Notes: generated by a model not told the origin, from the sequence alone. DNA of 64,000 nucleotides from Campylobacter sp. CN_NE2 (GCF_027797465.1 NZ_CP115608.1:434001-498000), one strand, 5' to 3'. Counted from the first letter of the stretch, positions 1 through 9,458 are shown. Numbers and translations are program-made.

Positions 1-581
1 CGCAAACAATCTTCGCATAAATTTGCTTTATTTGCGTCCAAAAATCGCACTAATTTTTCTTTGTATTTTGGCATGCACTCGCTATCTCCTAGTGAGTTTA
101 TTTTTAGCGTGGTGCGAATTTCAAGGCGATTTAAAATCTCATTTAGCATCAAAATCACACTTGCATCTTCATAAACGCTTCCTTGTCCGAAGCACTCTAC
201 GCCAAATTGATGAAATTCACGCAAACGACCTTTTTGCGGGCGTTCGTAGCGAAACATACTGCCAAAATAATAATATTTTCGCACACCGCCTGCTCTATCA
301 AATTTATTTTCTATAAAGGCTCTAACCACCCCAGCTGTGCCTTCCGGTCTAAGACACACGCTAGTTCCGCCTTTATCGCTGAATTCATACATTTCTTTGC
401 CGACAATGTCGCTACTTTCGCCCACACTTCGCTTAAAAAGTGCCGTCTCTTCGAGCTTTGGTGTTTCTATAAATTCATATCCGTAGTTTTTTGCGACTTG
501 TTCGCAAATTTGGACTATTTTTGTGTAAAGTTTTGCTTTTTCGTCAAACAGATCGTTCATTCCGCGAAGTGCTTTTATCAT
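1..581 (-). CDS. hisS: Histidyl-tRNA synthetase, N-terminal part (cut by window edge)
   Basis: Class II aminoacyl-tRNA synthetase that charges tRNA-His in the cytoplasm. The first ~193 residues are present and the rest lies left of the window. The protein starts MIKALRGMNDLFDEK, and the class II motif 2 region reads MFRYERPQKGRLREFHQFG, the standard HisS signature. The ATG at 581 overlaps the tmk stop (ATGA) and has GGAG about 8 bases upstream, so translation is probably coupled to tmk. The order hisS-tmk-coaD-ubiX matches the C. jejuni Cj0765c-Cj0768c block as I recall it. Confidence 0.95.
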   Translation of the reverse strand, partial: MIKALRGMNDLFDEKAKLYTKIVQICEQVAKNYGYEFIETPKLEETALFKRSVGESSDIVGKEMYEFSDKGGTSVCLRPEGTAGVVRAFIENKFDRAGGVRKYYYFGSMFRYERPQKGRLREFHQFGVECFGQGSVYEDASVILMLNEILNRLEIRTTLKINSLGDSECMPKYKEKLVRFLDANKANLCEDCL

Positions 582-1174
582 TTTATAAACTCCTTGATTT
601 TTTCGTGAATTTCATATATTTTTTCTACTGCATTGATTGTTAAAAAGTCTAAATTTAGGGCTTTTAGGCACATTTGCATATTTTCTTGGACTTGCATAAG
701 ATATGAAATTCCCCGTTTTTCGATACGATCAAATTCTATATTTCTCTCTTTTAATCGCGCCATTAAATCATTTTCGCTGATTTTAAAAAATATAAATTTA
801 TCGCCAAAATCGTTTTGCAGTGCGATTTTATTCAAATTTACAAGCTCGTTAAAATCTGCATCTTTATCATTTGCCAAAGCATAAGAAATGCCTGAGATAA
901 AGCCGCGATCGCATAAAATAAGCTCATTTTTATTTGGTTTTACGACTTTTTCGTAATGCTCGGCTCGATCAGCCAAAAATAGAAACATTTCTGCATTTTT
1001 TGATTTTATTTCATTTTTTTCGCCGTTTTCATTTAGTAAAATTTTGCGTAAAATTTTACCAAATTCGGTTCCGCCCGGTTCTCTTGTGAGAATTGCATTT
1101 GGATAAATTTGCTTTAAAAGCTCCATTTGCGTGGTTTTTCCAACACCGTCGATTCCTTCGAATGTAATTAGCAA
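578..1174 (-). CDS. tmk: Thymidylate kinase
   Basis: Phosphorylates dTMP to dTDP in the dTTP pathway. At 198 residues it is slightly short but normal for Campylobacterota Tmk. The N-terminus LITFEGIDGVGKTTQ carries the P-loop (about residues 7-16). REPGGT near residue 33 is the dTMP-binding motif, and LFLADRAEH followed by LCDRGFISG gives the DR(Y/F) signature. It overlaps hisS by 4 bases and lies 3 bases after coaD, so all are in one operon. No anomaly seen. Confidence 0.96.
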   Translation of the reverse strand: MLITFEGIDGVGKTTQMELLKQIYPNAILTREPGGTEFGKILRKILLNENGEKNEIKSKNAEMFLFLADRAEHYEKVVKPNKNELILCDRGFISGISYALANDKDADFNELVNLNKIALQNDFGDKFIFFKISENDLMARLKERNIEFDRIEKRGISYLMQVQENMQMCLKALNLDFLTINAVEKIYEIHEKIKEFIK

Positions 1175-1177
1175 CTC

Positions 1178-1648
1178 TTATCCTTTTAAATACGGCAAAA
1201 TTTCATTTGGAACCAAATGCGAAACATCGCCGCCATGTCTAAAAATAGTGCGGACAATCGAACTTGAAATAAAGGCATTTTTTAGACTTGGCATAAGATA
1301 TACGCTTTCAAATTCGCTCCAAAGCGAGTTATTTGCATAGCCTAGTTGAAGTTCGTATTCAAAGTCGCTAACCGCCCTAAGACCGCGAATTGCAAATTTA
1401 GTATTTAGGCTTTTTGCTAAATCAACAAGCAGGTTATCAAAACCCATGACTTCGACATTTGGCATATCTTTAAGTGCTATTTTTACCATTTTTACACGCA
1501 AATCAAGGTCAAAATACGGACTTTTGCTCTCACTTTTTGCCACCGCCACATAGACTTTATCAAAAATTCCCAAAGCCCGTGTTATAATATCAACATGTCC
1601 GTTTGTAATAGGATCAAAAGTCCCCGGATAAATGCACGATTTCATCAT
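1178..1648 (-). CDS. coaD: Phosphopantetheine adenylyltransferase
   Basis: Fourth step of coenzyme A synthesis: adenylation of 4'-phosphopantetheine. The N-terminus CIYPGTFDPITNGH holds the nucleotidyltransferase T/HxGH motif, and the C-terminal ISSSIVR motif is present near residue 127. A GTG at 1654 is in frame, but ATGs at 1648 and 1645 sit a proper distance from the AAAGG at about 1656-1660. The sequence ATGATGA makes the coaD start overlap the ubiX stop, which favours 1648 (or 1645). Length is about 156 residues, typical for the family. Confidence 0.95.
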   Translation of the reverse strand: MMKSCIYPGTFDPITNGHVDIITRALGIFDKVYVAVAKSESKSPYFDLDLRVKMVKIALKDMPNVEVMGFDNLLVDLAKSLNTKFAIRGLRAVSDFEYELQLGYANNSLWSEFESVYLMPSLKNAFISSSIVRTIFRHGGDVSHLVPNEILPYLKG

Positions 1649-2196
1649 TTCCACCTTTTATAAATTTCATTTTCAATATTTAATAAATCAAGCCACTTTC
1701 CGATTATAAAATTTTTTAAATCACCCAAATTCTCGCAGTTTGCGTAGTTTGCAACCACAGGTGGCGCGATTATTACGCCTAAATTTGCTAATTCGCTCAT
1801 TTGGCGAAGCGAAATAGGGCTAAATGGCATTTCCCTGACACCTAGAATCAGCTTTTTTTGCTCTTTTAGTGCAACCGCGGCGGCTCTTGTGATAAGCGTA
1901 TCGCAAATTCCGTTGGCGATTTTTGCAAGAGAATTTACAGAGCACGGCGCTATTATCGTTTTTTCTATACCAAATGACCCTGATGCGACACTTGCGCTAA
2001 TGTCGTCATTATCAAAAAAAATGACATTTTTAAATTCGTTTTGGTTAAATTTGATATTTTCTTCTTTTTGTAAAACTATTTTTGCATTTTGGCTTACGAT
2101 TGCGTAAATTTCGTGATTTGTATTTGATAAATTTTGTAATAAATCAAGCCCCAAACCAGCAAAACTAGCACCGCTAATGCAAACTAAGATTTTCAT
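1645..2196 (-). CDS. ubiX: UbiX-like flavin prenyltransferase
   Basis: The flavoprotein family of UbiX makes prenylated FMN, the cofactor of UbiD decarboxylases used in quinone synthesis. The N-terminus ILVCISGASFAGLGLDLLQ matches the GASGA-type FMN-binding loop. IIAPCSVNSLAKIANGICDTL and REMPFSPISLRQM match the conserved central and RETP-like segments, and PPVVANY lies near the C-terminus. At 183 residues it has the usual length. It overlaps coaD by a few bases. The downstream UbiD partner is not in this window. Confidence 0.85.
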   Translation of the reverse strand: MKILVCISGASFAGLGLDLLQNLSNTNHEIYAIVSQNAKIVLQKEENIKFNQNEFKNVIFFDNDDISASVASGSFGIEKTIIAPCSVNSLAKIANGICDTLITRAAAVALKEQKKLILGVREMPFSPISLRQMSELANLGVIIAPPVVANYANCENLGDLKNFIIGKWLDLLNIENEIYKRWK

Positions 2197-2221
2197 TTTT
2201 GAGATCTTTTAAAAAAGGAAG

Positions 2222-2296
2222 TGGAGCGGGAAACGAGAGTCGAACTCGCGACATCGACCATGGCAAGGTCGCGCTCTACCACTGAGCTATTCCCGC
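2222..2296 (-). tRNA. tRNA-Gly (anticodon GCC)
   Basis: The minus strand folds as a cloverleaf. The acceptor GCGGGAA pairs with TTCCCGC; the D-arm region is AGCTCAGTGGTAGAGC; the anticodon loop reads TTGCCAT, giving GCC; and the T-arm GCGAGTTCGACTCTCGT has the GTTCGA loop. The 3' CCA is encoded in the DNA. It lies between moeA and ubiX on the same strand and may be cotranscribed with them. Confidence 0.97.
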
Positions 2297-2336
2297 AAAA
2301 AAAGAAATGTGATTTTACTAAAATTTTTCTCATTTG

Positions 2337-3524
2337 TCAATATGCCTTTAAAATTTTTATTAAATCGCCGTTATTTAGGCACTCTTTACCAAGCGGAGTT
2401 AAAAAAACAAAGCTAGAATTTGCTAACGGAGAAATCATAAAAGAGCTAAATTTATCAAATTTTGGGATAAATTTACCTTCATTAAATTCGCCCAAAATCA
2501 AATTTACTCTTTTTGGGCTAAATTTTAAATTTCCTTCCAAAACGGCGTCAAATTCGATATTTTTAAAGTGCAAATTTCCGCTTAAATACCTTAAAATCGG
2601 CAAAATAAAAACAAGCGATAAAATATAAGCCGCCATAGGGTTTCCGGGAAGAATAAAAAATAGTTTTTCGCCATTTTTGAAGCATTTCATAGGCTTTCCG
2701 CCCGGTTTTAAATTTACTCCATTTAAAATATTTTCAAAGCCAAGTTCTTGTGCTACTTTTTCCATAAAATCGGCTTCTCCGACACTAGCACCGCCGCTTG
2801 TGATAACTATATCATAATTTTCAAAAATTTTTTTCAAAGTATCCAAAACCACGCCATAATCATCTTTTATAATGCCTAAATTTTCGCACTCAAAGCCGTT
2901 AGATAAAAGTAGGGCAGATACGCCATGAGAATTTGCATCAAAAATGCCAAAATTACCAGCCTTTTCGCCTAAATTCAAAAGCTCATCTCCGCTTGAAAAT
3001 AGGGCGATTTTGGGTTTAGTAAAAACTTCTATTTTGCTTACGCCCTGCGAAGCTAAAAGCATGATTTTTGTCGGAGTTAAAATTTCGCCTTTTTGTATGA
3101 GAATTTCGCCGTTAGCGAATTCTTCGCCCATTTTTCGGTGTCCGTCGCCAAATTTTGGATCTTTTGGCATTTTTAATTTTCCATTTTCAAATTCGGCATC
3201 TTCAAGGCGAATTACCGAATTTGCGCCTTTTGGAAAGGGTGCGCCGGTCATTATTTTTTGTGCTTCGTTTTCTTTTATTTCATAAATTTCTTTGCAACCT
3301 GCAAAAATAGTAGGTTCTACTGGTTGCAAAAATTCGCCCTTAAATGAGACATTATAGGCATATCCGTCGAGTGCAGAGTTATCAAAAACGGGCGAATTTC
3401 GTAATGCCTTAAAGCTCATAGCTAAAACTCGTCCCAAAGCTACATTTAAATTTACAAATTCGCTTTTTAGGTTTGAATTTAAGCACGAGATTACCGAATT
3501 TATCGCTTCATCTAAGCTTTTCAC
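2337..3524 (-). CDS. moeA: Molybdopterin molybdenumtransferase MoeA
   Basis: Inserts molybdenum into adenylylated molybdopterin, the last step of molybdenum cofactor synthesis for enzymes such as formate dehydrogenase and nitrate reductase. The N-terminal substrate region includes [13 protein letters not shown] and [18 protein letters not shown]. The MPT-binding domain has [12 protein letters not shown] near residue 240 and [11 protein letters not shown] followed by LPGNPMAAY. It is 395 residues, typical. Its start overlaps the murA stop by 4 bases, so the two are translationally coupled. Confidence 0.95.
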   Translation of the reverse strand: MKSLDEAINSVISCLNSNLKSEFVNLNVALGRVLAMSFKALRNSPVFDNSALDGYAYNVSFKGEFLQPVEPTIFAGCKEIYEIKENEAQKIMTGAPFPKGANSVIRLEDAEFENGKLKMPKDPKFGDGHRKMGEEFANGEILIQKGEILTPTKIMLLASQGVSKIEVFTKPKIALFSSGDELLNLGEKAGNFGIFDANSHGVSALLLSNGFECENLGIIKDDYGVVLDTLKKIFENYDIVITSGGASVGEADFMEKVAQELGFENILNGVNLKPGGKPMKCFKNGEKLFFILPGNPMAAYILSLVFILPILRYLSGNLHFKNIEFDAVLEGNLKFSPKRVNLILGEFNEGKFIPKFDKFSSFMISPLANSSFVFLTPLGKECLNNGDLIKILKAY

Positions 3525-4783
3525 TCTTCAAGCCTTTCTATTTTTGCGCCAAGTTTTCGAAATTTCTCTTCGAGTTTTTCATAACCACGATCTAGATGAT
3601 AAATTCTATGCACCTTTGTCGTGCCGTTTGCTACAAGAGCAGCCAAAACAAGCGCAGAACTAGCACGCAGGTCAGTCGCCATAACATCGGCTGAATTTAA
3701 AGCTTTGCCGTTAATGGTGGCGATATGCCCGTTTAGTTTAATATCGGCTCCCATGCGTGAAAGTTCGCTGACATGCATAAAGCGATTTTCAAAAAGCCTT
3801 TCGTCGATGACACTTGTGCCCTTAGCCACACACGCTAGTGCCATAAATTGCGCTTGCATGTCGGTCGGAAAGCCTGGATATTCAGCAGTTGTGATTTTAA
3901 CAGGTTTTATTATTTCAGGTGGCAAAATAGTGATTTTATCGTCATTTATATCAAATTTAAAACCCATATCTTCAAATTTAGCCAAAACCGCACCCAAATG
4001 ATTTGGATTTACGCTAGTTACGGTAATTTTTGATTTTGTAATGGCACCAGCGCAAAGGTAGGTTCCAGCTTCTATGCGATCGGGAATTACGCTGATTTCT
4101 TTTATATCAAGTAGCTCTCCGCCGCTTCCTTGTATCGTTATTTCATCGGTTCCGACACCGCTAATCTTTACTCCTGCTTCTACCAAAGCTTCGCAAAGTG
4201 CAACCACTTCTGGTTCTTTTGCGGCATTTATTAGCTTTGTTTCTCCGTGCGCTAGGGCTGCTGCCATGATGATATTTTCCGTTCCTGTAACGGTTACTTT
4301 ATCAAAAGATATATTTGCGCCCTTTAAACCGCCTTTTGCATCGCAAACGACATAGCCTTCTTTAATGTCGATTTTTGCGCCCATTTTTTCTAATGCACTT
4401 AAATGCAAATCAATAGGTCTAGCCCCAATCGCGCAACCCCCCGGCAAACTTACTTCACAATGCTCAAATCTAGCAAGAAGTGGTCCAAGAGTTAAAATCG
4501 AAGCTCTCATTTTGCGAACTATGTCATAAGTTGCTTTTGTCGAATTTATAGATTTTGTATCGATTTTAGCGTGATTTGGCGTGATAAATTCAAATTTTGA
4601 ACCCAAATTTGAAAGTAATAAAATAAGTGTTTTTATGTCAGAAACATCGGGCAAATTTTTAATATTTACTTCATTTTTAGATAGTATAGTAAGCGCGATA
4701 AGTGGCAATGCAGCGTTTTTTGCACCGCTGATTTTCACTTCGCCGCTTAGGCTGCTTCCGCCTTGAATTTGTAAGTAATACAT
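3521..4783 (-). CDS. murA: UDP-N-acetylglucosamine 1-carboxyvinyltransferase
   Basis: First committed step of peptidoglycan synthesis: transfer of enolpyruvate to UDP-GlcNAc. The protein starts [20 protein letters not shown], with [11 protein letters not shown] next. The loop [15 protein letters not shown] holds the catalytic Cys (fosfomycin target), and [14 protein letters not shown] is near the C-terminus. The frame is open upstream to 4819, but the ATG at 4783 has GGAGAG 4-9 bases before it and matches the family N-terminus, giving 420 residues. It is first in the murA-moeA unit. Confidence 0.96.
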   Translation of the reverse strand: MYYLQIQGGSSLSGEVKISGAKNAALPLIALTILSKNEVNIKNLPDVSDIKTLILLLSNLGSKFEFITPNHAKIDTKSINSTKATYDIVRKMRASILTLGPLLARFEHCEVSLPGGCAIGARPIDLHLSALEKMGAKIDIKEGYVVCDAKGGLKGANISFDKVTVTGTENIIMAAALAHGETKLINAAKEPEVVALCEALVEAGVKISGVGTDEITIQGSGGELLDIKEISVIPDRIEAGTYLCAGAITKSKITVTSVNPNHLGAVLAKFEDMGFKFDINDDKITILPPEIIKPVKITTAEYPGFPTDMQAQFMALACVAKGTSVIDERLFENRFMHVSELSRMGADIKLNGHIATINGKALNSADVMATDLRASSALVLAALVANGTTKVHRIYHLDRGYEKLEEKFRKLGAKIERLEE

Positions 4784-4810
4784 AATCTCTCCAAAATAAA
4801 AAATCCTATA

Positions 4811-4816
4811 ATTATA
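4811..4816 (-). promoter_or_regulatory. Likely -10 box of murA-moeA
   Basis: TATAAT on the minus strand, about 28 bases before the murA ATG. It would give a leader of roughly 20 bases containing only the GGAGAG ribosome binding site. No clear -35 is seen, as is usual for Campylobacter sigma-70 promoters. Confidence 0.6.
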
Positions 4817-4900
4817 CAAAATTTAGCTTATAAATTAACCATTTCATTATTTTTTTATGTTAAAATCGCTTTCGTGAAAACTAAAATTTAGGAATTTGAT

Positions 4901-5557
4901 ATGTTTAAATTTGTAAATTTATTTCTTTTTGCGACACTTTTTATCGGCTGTTCGCTTTTTAAAAGCCCGTATAATGATATAAGTGAAGCTGAATTTTTTG
5001 AGTTAGATAAAGAATTTGAAGCACTGCTTTTAGCTCAAAGCCCGGAACAAAGGGCAAAAAAACATGCTGGTTTGCTAGAAAGTATTGATAAATATATCGG
5101 CACGAAAAAGGGCGGGGATTGTAGCGGATTTATAACCGTGCTAAATAATGAGCATAAGTCGGTTTTTTTTGATAATAACGAACTAAATAAATTTTACACA
5201 AATAAACGCAAAACTCAGGCGATTTTTAATTATTATAGAAACAAAAAACGCCTAAGCAACGAAAAACCACAAATCGGTGATTTGGTGTTTTTTCAAAATA
5301 CGCTTCGCACAAATAAACATAAAATAAACGGTGAGATTAGCCATATCGGCGTTATTCGTGAAATTTACCCTGACGGAAGAATTCGTTTTGTGCATAATAC
5401 GCGCGGAAAAAATAAAAGTGATTATATGAATTTAAATAAGAAAAATATCCATTTAAACGGCAAAAAAATCGAAAATAGCTATATAGTTGTTTGTAAAAGA
5501 AATGATAAAAGCTGTCTTACTTCAAATCGCTTCGCAGGATTTGGGAAAGTGAATTAA
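4901..5557 (+). CDS. NlpC/P60-type lipoprotein (probable cell-wall hydrolase)
   Basis: Probable outer or inner membrane lipoprotein with an NlpC/P60 papain-like fold; such enzymes cut peptidoglycan stem peptides. The signal peptide ends in the lipobox LFIGC, so Cys17 would be lipidated. GGDCSGF near residue 72 supplies the catalytic Cys, ISHIGVI near residue 147 the His, and FVHN the third polar residue. GDLVFF precedes the His as in the family. The ATG at 4901 has AGGAA about 8 bases upstream. It stands alone between murA (divergent) and the symporter. The substrate cannot be read from sequence. Confidence 0.8.
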   Translation: MFKFVNLFLFATLFIGCSLFKSPYNDISEAEFFELDKEFEALLLAQSPEQRAKKHAGLLESIDKYIGTKKGGDCSGFITVLNNEHKSVFFDNNELNKFYTNKRKTQAIFNYYRNKKRLSNEKPQIGDLVFFQNTLRTNKHKINGEISHIGVIREIYPDGRIRFVHNTRGKNKSDYMNLNKKNIHLNGKKIENSYIVVCKRNDKSCLTSNRFAGFGKVN

Positions 5558-5671
5558 AATTTCCAAATAAAATATAACTTAAATTTATCAAATTTTAAGT
5601 TATATTAAGCCTTAAATAAGTAAAATAACAAGTTTTTTAAAATAAAATTAAGGCATAAAAAAGGCATTTTA

Positions 5672-7081
5672 ATGGAAAATTTAACCAAATTTGTAACCGA
5701 ACTAAATTCATTTATTTGGGGACCGTATTTTTTGATTACTCTGCTTTGTGGTACCGGAATTTACTTTACAATCAGACTTAAATTTGTTCAAATTTTTAAA
5801 TTTAAACAAGCTTCAAAAAGACTTTTTGGAGATTTTTCACTGCACGGCGAAAAGGCAGGAAAGCACGGTATGAGCTCATTTCAGGCAATTACTACTGCGA
5901 TTGCAGCACAAGTCGGCACGGGAAATTTAGTGGGAGCTTCAACAGCGCTCATTATGGGTGGTCCGGGAGCTATTTTTTGGATGTGGCTTGCTGCATTTTT
6001 TGGTATGGCGACAAATTTCGCTGAAATTTGCTTAGCACAAGTTTATCGCCAAAGGGATAAAAGCGGTCATCTAATAGGCGGTCCTGCGTTTTATATTTCG
6101 CAAGGAATCGGCGGTAAATTTGGCAAAATTTTGGCTATATTTTTTGCTATTGCTATTATTTTGGCACTTGGTTGTATGGGAAATATGGTTCAAGCAAACG
6201 CCATAAGCGATGGATTTAGCAAGGCTTTTGATATAGATAAACGCTTTTTTGGCGCACTTTTAGCCATAGTTTGTGGTGTGATTTTTATAGGCGGTGTTAA
6301 GACTATCGCAAGAGTTGCTGAAAAAGTAGTGCCGTTAATGGCGATTTTATACATTATTGTTGGGCTTTGTATAATAGGAGCAAATATTTCTGAGCTTCCA
6401 AACGCATTTGTGCTTATTATTAAAGCAGCTTTTAATCCCTCTGCTGCGTGGGGTGGCGTAACGGGAGCTAGTATAGCTGCTGCTATGCGATACGGCGTGG
6501 CTAGGGGACTTTTTAGTAATGAAGCAGGTATGGGCTCAACCCCGCACGCTCACGCAGTCGCACAGGTAAAACACCCAGTAGATCAAGCAATGCTAGGCGT
6601 TATAAGCGTTTTTATCGATACTTTTATAGTTTTAAATATTACCGTTTTTGTGATTTTAACTTCCGGCGTAGTAAGCTTTAATGCTGACGGAACGGCAGTT
6701 TTTAGTGGAATTGCGCTTGTGCAAGAAGCCTTTTCTTCGCACCTTTTGGGAAAAAGCATTGGTTATAGCTTTGTAGCAATTTGTCTTTTGTTTTTTGCAT
6801 TTACAACGATTATGAGCTGGTATTATTTCGCTGAAATCAATGTTCGCTATCTATTTGGACCAAAAAGCATTATATTTTTGCAAATTTTAGTTATCGCCTT
6901 TGTCTTTACGGGTTCGCTTCTTAAAATCGACCTTGTTTGGGAATTAGCTGATCTTTTTAACGGACTTATGGTTATTCCAAACTTGATTGCTATTTTGTTG
7001 CTTAGCGGAACGGTTGTAAAGCTTTTAAAAGATTTTAACGACGCAAAAGAATATAACCAAAATGACTATATAAAAAGATAA
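5672..7081 (+). CDS. Sodium:alanine/glycine symporter (AGCS family)
   Basis: Inner-membrane sodium-coupled amino-acid importer, about 11 membrane segments, 469 residues. Family signatures are visible: SSFQAITTAIAAQVGTGNLVG near residue 70, GGPGAIFWMWLAAFFGMATNF, and RGLFSNEAGMGSTPHAHA near residue 280. The alanine versus glycine preference cannot be told. A perfect hairpin follows the stop directly. It is monocistronic by its spacing. Confidence 0.92.
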   Translation: MENLTKFVTELNSFIWGPYFLITLLCGTGIYFTIRLKFVQIFKFKQASKRLFGDFSLHGEKAGKHGMSSFQAITTAIAAQVGTGNLVGASTALIMGGPGAIFWMWLAAFFGMATNFAEICLAQVYRQRDKSGHLIGGPAFYISQGIGGKFGKILAIFFAIAIILALGCMGNMVQANAISDGFSKAFDIDKRFFGALLAIVCGVIFIGGVKTIARVAEKVVPLMAILYIIVGLCIIGANISELPNAFVLIIKAAFNPSAAWGGVTGASIAAAMRYGVARGLFSNEAGMGSTPHAHAVAQVKHPVDQAMLGVISVFIDTFIVLNITVFVILTSGVVSFNADGTAVFSGIALVQEAFSSHLLGKSIGYSFVAICLLFFAFTTIMSWYYFAEINVRYLFGPKSIIFLQILVIAFVFTGSLLKIDLVWELADLFNGLMVIPNLIAILLLSGTVVKLLKDFNDAKEYNQNDYIKR

Positions 7082-7086
7082 ACTTT

Positions 7087-7109
7087 GTCGTATCGCCCAG
7101 CGATACGAC
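7087..7109 (+). terminator. Hairpin after the AGCS symporter
   Basis: GTCGTATCGC and GCGATACGAC form a perfect 10-bp stem around a 3-base loop, 6 bases past the symporter stop. No T-run follows, so it may be an mRNA-stabilising 3' end or a weak terminator. Confidence 0.55.
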
Positions 7110-7152
7110 CTTAAATTCTTACAATATTTCTTAATTTCATCTAACAAAAAAT

Positions 7153-7158
7153 TATAAT
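7153..7158 (+). promoter_or_regulatory. Likely -10 box of nikR
   Basis: TATAAT in the context AAATTATAATGC, 64 bases before the nikR ATG. No confident NikR operator was identified around it. Confidence 0.5.
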
Positions 7159-7221
7159 GCTTTAATTTAGGCAAATTTTCAACTAAATTTGAATAAAATA
7201 TCAAGTTTAAAAGGATAAAAT

Positions 7222-7647
7222 ATGAGCGAAAAAGAAAAAGTTGTTCGTTTTAGCGTATCGCTTCCTAGCGAACTTTTTGTCGAATTTGACAAGCGGGTTG
7301 AAGCGCTTGATTATTCATCAAGAAGCGAATATGTGCGTGATTTAATCCGCGAAAAAATGGTGCAAGATGAGTGGGATAAAAAAAGCAAAGAAAAAATGCT
7401 TGGAGTGCTTTGCATTGCGTATTCGCATCATCAAGGTGATTTGGTTTCGCAAATGTTAGAACTTGAACACCACGCAAAAGTGGAAATCATCTGCACAAAT
7501 CATCTGCATGTCGATCACGATAATTGCTTAGAAGTGCTAAATTTGCGTGGCACGGCCGATGAAATCGAAAAATTTAGCGCTAAAATAGCAGGTTTAAAGG
7601 GTGTTAAATTCGCAAAATTAACAAAAGTTGCCATAACAAAGGCTTAA
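7222..7647 (+). CDS. nikR: Nickel-responsive regulator NikR
   Basis: Ribbon-helix-helix repressor/activator that senses Ni(II). Residues 7-45 ([19 protein letters not shown] onward) form the DNA-binding domain, and the C-terminal ACT-like domain carries the nickel site. His83, His94, His96 and Cys102 fit the spacing of the E. coli ligands (H-x10-H-x-H-x5-C). Length is 141 residues. It lies just upstream of hypB with its own likely promoter, so it plausibly tunes nickel enzymes including the hyp genes. AAAGGATAAA precedes the ATG. Confidence 0.95.
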   Translation: MSEKEKVVRFSVSLPSELFVEFDKRVEALDYSSRSEYVRDLIREKMVQDEWDKKSKEKMLGVLCIAYSHHQGDLVSQMLELEHHAKVEIICTNHLHVDHDNCLEVLNLRGTADEIEKFSAKIAGLKGVKFAKLTKVAITKA

Positions 7648-7735
7648 TAAATTCGGCGAATTTAATGATTTTATGCCGATACTTTGCAAATTTGCAAATT
7701 TAACGGCTTATGCCGACGATTTTTTGTGTTGTGAA

Positions 7736-7784
7736 GTAAATTTTCAGCGAGATAAGCCGTCTGGCTATCGAGCTGAAAATTTGC
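7736..7784 (+). promoter_or_regulatory. Long hairpin in the nikR-hypB gap
   Basis: AAATTTTCAGC pairs perfectly with GCTGAAAATTT. An inner second stem of GATAAGCC with GGCTATC is interrupted by one bulge, and the loop is GTCT. The whole structure spans 49 bases in the 186-base gap and ends 49 bases before the hypB ATG. It could terminate nikR transcription, be a protein-binding palindrome, or be a leader structure of hypB. No T-run follows. Confidence 0.55.
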
Positions 7785-7833
7785 AAACTCACAAAAAAGC
7801 TAGGCTCATATAATTTTAAAAAAAGGACATAAA

Positions 7834-8658
7834 ATGTGTAAAGATTGCGGTTGTTCTATCTCGGGACACACTCACAGCCACACGCACAGTGACGGCACTA
7901 CGCACACTCACGAGCATAACCATGCTCATACTCACTCTCACGGGCATTCGCACGATCACAGCCACGACGGTCATTCGCACGGCGAACACGCCCACCCGAC
8001 ATTAAACGAACAAAAAACGATTGATGTTATAACAAAAATTCTCTCTGCAAACGATGCCGAAGCAGCGCATATCAGAGAGCATTTCGACGAAGACGGGATT
8101 TTGTGTATTAATTTAATGAGTAGCCCTGGAAGCGGCAAAACAACGCTATTAGAAGCTACTATAAAAAGCGGTAAATTTAATATTGGCGTAATCGAAGGCG
8201 ATTTAGAAACCAACCGTGATGCCGATCGCGTCATTAAAGCTGGTGCAAAAGCTCATCAAATCACCACAGGACAAGCCTGTCATTTAGACGCTTTTATGGT
8301 GCATGAAGGGCTTCATCACCTTGATACCAACGGGCTTGATTTGATTTTTATCGAAAATGTCGGAAATCTCGTCTGCCCTGCAAGCTACGATGTCGGCGCA
8401 CACGCAAATGTCGTGCTTCTAAGCGTAACGGAAGGAAGCGACAAGGTCGCAAAATACCCTGTAATGTTTCGCGCAGCGGATTTGGTTGTGGTAACCAAAC
8501 ACTCGTTAATAGAGCATTTTGATTTTAGCGTTAGCGAAGTCGAAAAAGAAGTCAAAAAACTAAATCCAAAAGCCGCCGTTATCGCACTTGATAGCAAAAC
8601 AGGTGCCGGGCTAGAAAAATGGCTAAAATTTTTGGAATTTAAAAAGGAATTTAAATAA
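7834..8658 (+). CDS. hypB: Hydrogenase maturation GTPase HypB, His-rich
   Basis: GTPase that delivers nickel to the large subunit of NiFe hydrogenases (and to urease in some species). The N-terminus has CKDCGC (Cys2, Cys5, Cys7 as the high-affinity metal site). It is followed at about residues 12-54 by a run with some 18 His, a nickel store. The P-loop SSPGSGKTTLL is near residues 97-106, and GDLETNRDADR and TGQACHLDA follow. 274 residues. RBS AAAGGA; TATAAT at 7809-7814 may be a very close promoter. The stop overlaps the hypC ATG (TAATG). Confidence 0.96.
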   Translation: MCKDCGCSISGHTHSHTHSDGTTHTHEHNHAHTHSHGHSHDHSHDGHSHGEHAHPTLNEQKTIDVITKILSANDAEAAHIREHFDEDGILCINLMSSPGSGKTTLLEATIKSGKFNIGVIEGDLETNRDADRVIKAGAKAHQITTGQACHLDAFMVHEGLHHLDTNGLDLIFIENVGNLVCPASYDVGAHANVVLLSVTEGSDKVAKYPVMFRAADLVVVTKHSLIEHFDFSVSEVEKEVKKLNPKAAVIALDSKTGAGLEKWLKFLEFKKEFK

Positions 8659-8939
8659 TGTGCCTTTCAATCCCGTCAAAAGTAATCTCAATCGATGAAA
8701 ATAATTTCGCAACCGTTGAAACGCTTGGCGTTAGGCGTGGCGTGAGCTTGGATCTGATCTCTGAACCTGTGAGTGTTGGGGATTTTGTGCTTATTCATGT
8801 TGGCTTCGCAATGGAAAAAATCGACACGCAAATCGCCTTAGAGAGCCTGAAAATTTACGAGCAAATCGCCGAGCAAATGAATAACGGCGAAATCGATACA
8901 GATGACGGCGATATGGGCTTGGCAAATTTCAAGGGCTAA
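8658..8939 (+). CDS. hypC: Hydrogenase maturation chaperone HypC
   Basis: Small chaperone that, with HypD, carries the Fe(CN)2CO unit to the hydrogenase large subunit. The N-terminus MCLSIPSKV has the essential Cys2. The family HVGFAMEKID segment is near residues 48-57. 93 residues. It shares one base with the hypB stop, so it is coupled. Confidence 0.96.
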   Translation: MCLSIPSKVISIDENNFATVETLGVRRGVSLDLISEPVSVGDFVLIHVGFAMEKIDTQIALESLKIYEQIAEQMNNGEIDTDDGDMGLANFKG

Positions 8940-8945
8940 ATTTAA

Positions 8946-9458
8946 ATGTATAATCCGCTTTCAAGCTTAATGGAATTTGACGCAGAGCTTTTAAGAGCCA
9001 CGATTGATGATTTAAGGCGAGATTTTAAGCTTTGCGTGAGCGAGAGCGAAGACATAGGCGATGAAACGCACTGCTACGGCAACTTTGCAGAAATCGTAGG
9101 CTTTATGCACTGGCACATGTTGGCACCTTATGGTGCTGCGATTTATCATGGCGTTAGCGAAAAATACAATGACGATGTTTTTAACACTGAAAACATACAA
9201 AAATACGATTTGACAGAAGCTTTGGCGGTTTTTGGCAAAGTGCTTTACACTGAGCGGTATCATGGAAATTTGACATATGGTTTGTGTGAAGACGGCGTTA
9301 TGGTGAAACTTTTGGAGCAGTTTTATGGCGAGCTTGTGAAATTTCAAAGCAAACCGATGAATAAAATCAAAAAAGTAATAGCCGATTTTAGGGGATTTTT
9401 GAGAGTAGAATGGGCTCGTTTTATAGGAAAAATAAGATTAAAATTTTCTAAGGATTAG
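8946..9458 (+). CDS. Protein of unknown function in the hyp operon (possibly DUF6508-like)
   Basis: 170 residues, no signal peptide or membrane segment. The central part EALAVFGKVLYTERYHGN followed by LCEDGVMVKLLEQFY resembles, from memory, the RQERFCEG...ENGVILRIL core of DUF6508 proteins; this is a tentative match. The C-terminus is basic. It starts 6 bases after hypC and ends 5 bases before the next gene, so it is firmly inside the hyp transcript. A link to hydrogenase maturation is only by position. Base use resembles the neighbours. Confidence 0.75.
   Translation: MYNPLSSLMEFDAELLRATIDDLRRDFKLCVSESEDIGDETHCYGNFAEIVGFMHWHMLAPYGAAIYHGVSEKYNDDVFNTENIQKYDLTEALAVFGKVLYTERYHGNLTYGLCEDGVMVKLLEQFYGELVKFQSKPMNKIKKVIADFRGFLRVEWARFIGKIRLKFSKD

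Noticed and set aside
5558-5671. Glycine riboswitch before the AGCS symporter
   Set aside because: The 114-base gap is AT-rich and lacks the conserved aptamer core.
7110-7221. NikR operator upstream of nikR
   Set aside because: AT-rich half-site-like words occur, but none fit the known inverted-repeat spacing well enough to claim.
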